From: Gallaecimonas xiamenensis 3-C-1
GTDB lineage: Bacteria > Pseudomonadota > Gammaproteobacteria > Enterobacterales > Gallaecimonadaceae
Assembly (NCBI RefSeq): GCF_000299915.1
Contig: NZ_AMRI01000017.1
Span: forward strand, 29,145-93,144
Direction: 5' to 3'
DNA: 64,000 nt
Both the position numbers and the translations under genes were made by a program. The notes under the pieces are model-generated. The model saw only the letters and a list, made by a program, of their open reading frames with translations, did not search any database and had not been told where the DNA came from. Shown in pieces: positions 62,016 to 64,000 of this stretch (its first letter is position 1; every line of letters begins with the position of its first letter).

Positions 62016-62897
62016 TCACGCGGCTACATCCTCCCACCAACTAACTGTCTTTTTAGATAAGCCATCTACAGTATGCGCATCAATTATTTCGATACCTGCT
62101 CTATCCATACGGTCTAATTGACGGGAGGTCAAATCCATTAACTTTTTATAGTCACGGCTACTTAATCCACTATCAATATCTGGAACTAAAATAGACAATG
62201 AAACTTTCCCAATATCGGAATTGCTTTTCAAAAGAAATAAATCGGAGGAAGCCTGCAATAGGTTATTTTCCACTACCATTGGACTTTTATACCAGGCAGA
62301 AACGATGCTTCCAGCAGCTTTGCCTGACATTAGAGGGATGTCAATTTCAATGAAGCCACTATCTTTTATCCTAAGATTGAATTTTTTTTCTTGTATAATT
62401 CTCGACGCTGAAAGGCCCATTCCGTCCTTAATAAGCTCAAACATCAGGGTTCTTAATTTTTGAGTAGAACGATACCTGAAGGATGCATCTCTACTCTTCG
62501 AATTTATTCTTCCTAAAGTAACTACATCATAAAAGAAACTGTCAATTACAGAATCAGCATCCCTACCTGAAGCATAGAGAGGTTGTCCGAGGCGGATAGT
62601 GTCCGACAATGTATCTGGTAGTTCACCGTTAAACCTGACAATTGAGTCTTCAATATCATGAAGGTAATAGGAGAGCGAATCTATATCTACCGTCTTATCA
62701 TATAGACACTTGATTCTTTCAAATGAATCAAGCATTCTAACGTCGACCTTCCCTCCATGTTCGAAGATCACTCCAACATTTAAATACTCGCGAGCAATCT
62801 CATCAAAGCAGAGACTTATTGGCCTCCACTTACCATCCACCAAGGCCTCTTCACCACTGGATGGAATGCTTTCTAATATTTTAGAATGAACACTCAT
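62016..62897 (-). CDS. DUF3037-like protein, partner of HipA-like kinase
   Basis: 293 aa, function unknown. The N-terminal third (about 25-125) resembles DUF3037: REYLNVGVIFEHGGKVDVRM near 36-55, a pattern found as E-x-LNVGVI in that family, then DTIRLGQPLYASGRDAD near 99-115. The remaining 165 residues are not recognised; they may be a lineage-specific extension. No signal peptide, membrane helix or obvious catalytic motif. The ATG overlaps the kinase stop (ATGA), so the two are one operon. AT-rich and codon usage unlike the neighbours, suggesting transfer. The domain call is from memory of family patterns. Confidence 0.6.
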   Translation of the reverse strand: MSVHSKILESIPSSGEEALVDGKWRPISLCFDEIAREYLNVGVIFEHGGKVDVRMLDSFERIKCLYDKTVDIDSLSYYLHDIEDSIVRFNGELPDTLSDTIRLGQPLYASGRDADSVIDSFFYDVVTLGRINSKSRDASFRYRSTQKLRTLMFELIKDGMGLSASRIIQEKKFNLRIKDSGFIEIDIPLMSGKAAGSIVSAWYKSPMVVENNLLQASSDLFLLKSNSDIGKVSLSILVPDIDSGLSSRDYKKLMDLTSRQLDRMDRAGIEIIDAHTVDGLSKKTVSWWEDVAA

Positions 62898-63769
62898 ATT
62901 AAAAGCCCCGATGCCTTAGCATATGCCACTGGATCCAGCCGACTTTCAAGATATTTGACGACTACTTCTACATCTTCATCATTTACAAATTCAGAAAGAA
63001 CCTCTCTCGCTGCTTTCTTTCCAGATTCTTCGAACAACAGTTTAAAACGAGAAATTGCCATCTGTCGCTTACTTTTATTTGGGAGCTGATTTTTCCATCC
63101 AGAATGAAAATTCTCTATAAAGTTCTCAAGCCGATTGACAGTCTTAGGTGGCAATGAAAAAATTTCAGAAGCACTCCAATTTGGATAATTTAAAATCCGC
63201 CCATGGTCTATCAAAAAAATTGAATTAGCAGGACCATCAAGCAGATTACCAAGGTGGCGATCTGAATTCAAAAGCCAATCATCGAAGGCGATAATATTGA
63301 TGGTATCATCATGACGCTTGAGATCATCAGCAAGACGTTTGATTAGAAGATTTTCTAACGGCTTAAAGTTAACATTTTCTATTCGAGACTGGCTAAGATT
63401 AGGATAATTCATATCCTTACTGAACCAGCATATAAATCGATCCTGTTTTTTTGACGATACTCTATCTACTTGTTCTACAGTCTCTCTTGGGATTTGCTCT
63501 CTATTTAATATAATAATCCCGGCGATGTCGGGAGTATAAAAGCCAAAACTCTTAGCTAATACAAACCCCAAAGCCTCGTTGACAATTTCCATATTGTCAA
63601 CAAATGCCTTCTTTGATGGGCACATTATTTCGTCTGGTTGAGGTTTTATATAGCAACGTACATCATCGCCGCCAATATTAATCTTCCCTCTTATTAATGG
63701 GCTAATCCCATTAGCTTTAGGTGCAGTCAGAACACCTCGAAAAGAATTAGGCCCAAGTAAAGCAATCAT
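62894..63769 (-). CDS. HipA-like kinase family protein
   Basis: 291 aa from the ATG at 63769; a TTG one codon earlier is possible. Kinase-like features: an N-lobe lysine in CYIKPQ (about K42), a helix with NEALGFVLAKSFGF (about 64-77), the catalytic-loop pattern DDWLLNSDRHLGNLL (about 163-177) and the metal-binding FLIDHG (about 185-190). The D-x-x-x-N-x-DRHxxN...IDHG pattern with NW shortly after fits the HipA-like (HipA_2) kinase family. It is much shorter than HipA (about 440 aa), and no HipB-like HTH gene is adjacent. Substrate unknown. AT-rich, probably transferred. Confidence 0.72.
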   Translation of the reverse strand: MIALLGPNSFRGVLTAPKANGISPLIRGKINIGGDDVRCYIKPQPDEIMCPSKKAFVDNMEIVNEALGFVLAKSFGFYTPDIAGIIILNREQIPRETVEQVDRVSSKKQDRFICWFSKDMNYPNLSQSRIENVNFKPLENLLIKRLADDLKRHDDTINIIAFDDWLLNSDRHLGNLLDGPANSIFLIDHGRILNYPNWSASEIFSLPPKTVNRLENFIENFHSGWKNQLPNKSKRQMAISRFKLLFEESGKKAAREVLSEFVNDEDVEVVVKYLESRLDPVAYAKASGLLI

Positions 63770-64000
63770 CAATTTTCAACCCGTTCATCTACAGAAAAAT
63801 GACAAGTTATGTAGGCTGAATAATTAAAGTCCCTTTCCAAATAGAACAATCTCATCTCTGCTATCCCTTCCACAGGTTTCATCCGAACCAGACTACATCA
63901 ATAGGCATATAGTGCAAGATCTCGAACAAGGTAAGCGGTGTCCATCCAATGAACGACTATATGCGAGGACAAGGCGACAAAATCGCCGGGAGCGATTTTG
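63770..64000. other. AT-rich leader of the kinase cassette and window edge
   Basis: 231 bp with no credible gene on either strand. It should hold the cassette promoter on minus. It ends in a perfect inverted repeat at the window edge. Confidence 0.5.
63978..64000. repeat. Perfect inverted repeat at the right edge
   Basis: CAAAATCGC, 5-nt loop CGGGA, GCGATTTTG: 9-bp arms ending exactly at the last base. It may be a REP-like palindrome or the terminator of a gene outside the window. Confidence 0.75.

Noticed and set aside
62894..63769. Classical HipBA toxin-antitoxin module
   Set aside because: The kinase is about 150 residues shorter than HipA, and there is no small HTH gene upstream or downstream within the window, so a standard HipBA call is not justified.

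Overview
The window is about 64 kb of bacterial chromosome. From 1 to about 61.5 kb it is GC-rich (roughly 60% by eye). The right end, from about 61.9 kb, is markedly AT-rich (about 38-43% GC in sampled lines). Gene content and order are those of a Gram-negative gammaproteobacterium. The evidence is the meso-DAP type peptidoglycan genes, the Lpt/Mla/Kds envelope genes, the sspAB, degQ/degS, rpoN-hpf-ptsN-rapZ-ptsO blocks, and type IV pilus genes next to nadC and coaE. The order fits the Alteromonadales/Aeromonadales neighbourhood. A Gallaecimonas-like organism is my best guess, but this is inference and not tested.

Layout. (1) 1-4.9 kb, minus strand: pilA-pilB-pilC-pilD-coaE (coaE cut by the window edge). 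nadC is divergent on the plus strand. (2) 6.1-9.9 kb, minus: a tandem universal stress protein, a SulP anion transporter, a cytochrome b561, thioredoxin 2 and mutT. (3) 9.9-31.4 kb, minus: the complete division and cell-wall (dcw) cluster mraZ-rsmH-ftsL-ftsI-murE-murF-mraY-murD-ftsW-murG-murC-ddlB-ftsQ-ftsA-ftsZ-lpxC, followed by an M23 peptidase and secA. dciA (DUF721, helicase loader) lies on the opposite strand between lpxC and the M23 gene. (4) 31.4-32.3 kb: the RNase P RNA gene, with a second copy of its 3' end and a second terminator downstream. (5) 32.3-36.5 kb: rsmI, then lpoA-yraN-diaA-dolP on plus. (6) 36.6-41.5 kb, minus: sspB-sspA, the cytochrome bc1 operon petABC, and rplM-rpsI. 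(7) 41.5-45.7 kb: zapE, zapG, degQ (with a sigma-E-like promoter) and degS. (8) 45.7-50.3 kb, minus: mlaFEDCB-ibaG-murA. (9) 50.6-58.8 kb, plus: kdsD-kdsC-lptC-lptA-lptB-rpoN-hpf-ptsN-rapZ-ptsO and mgtE. (10) 58.9-61.5 kb: pmbA (tldE), darP and a thiopurine methyltransferase. (11) 61.6-64.0 kb: an accessory tail with interspersed-repeat-like stem-loops, short tandem repeats and a two-gene AT-rich cassette. The cassette encodes a HipA-like kinase and a DUF3037-like protein.

How it works together. Most of the window builds the envelope: precursor synthesis and flipping (mur, mraY, ftsW, murG), septation (ftsQLIAZ), lipid A and LPS (lpxC, kdsD/C, lptABC), outer-membrane lipid homeostasis (mla, dolP), outer-membrane control of the PG synthase PBP1a (lpoA) and envelope stress proteolysis (degQ/degS). 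Export (secA) and respiration (petABC) complete it. Genes are tightly packed, with many 1-8 bp start/stop overlaps and several GTG starts that imply translational coupling.

The best candidate for an uncharacterised system is the AT-rich HipA-like kinase plus DUF3037 pair at 62.0-63.8 kb. No HipB-type antitoxin is visible beside it. The most notable non-coding structure is the duplicated rnpB 3' end.
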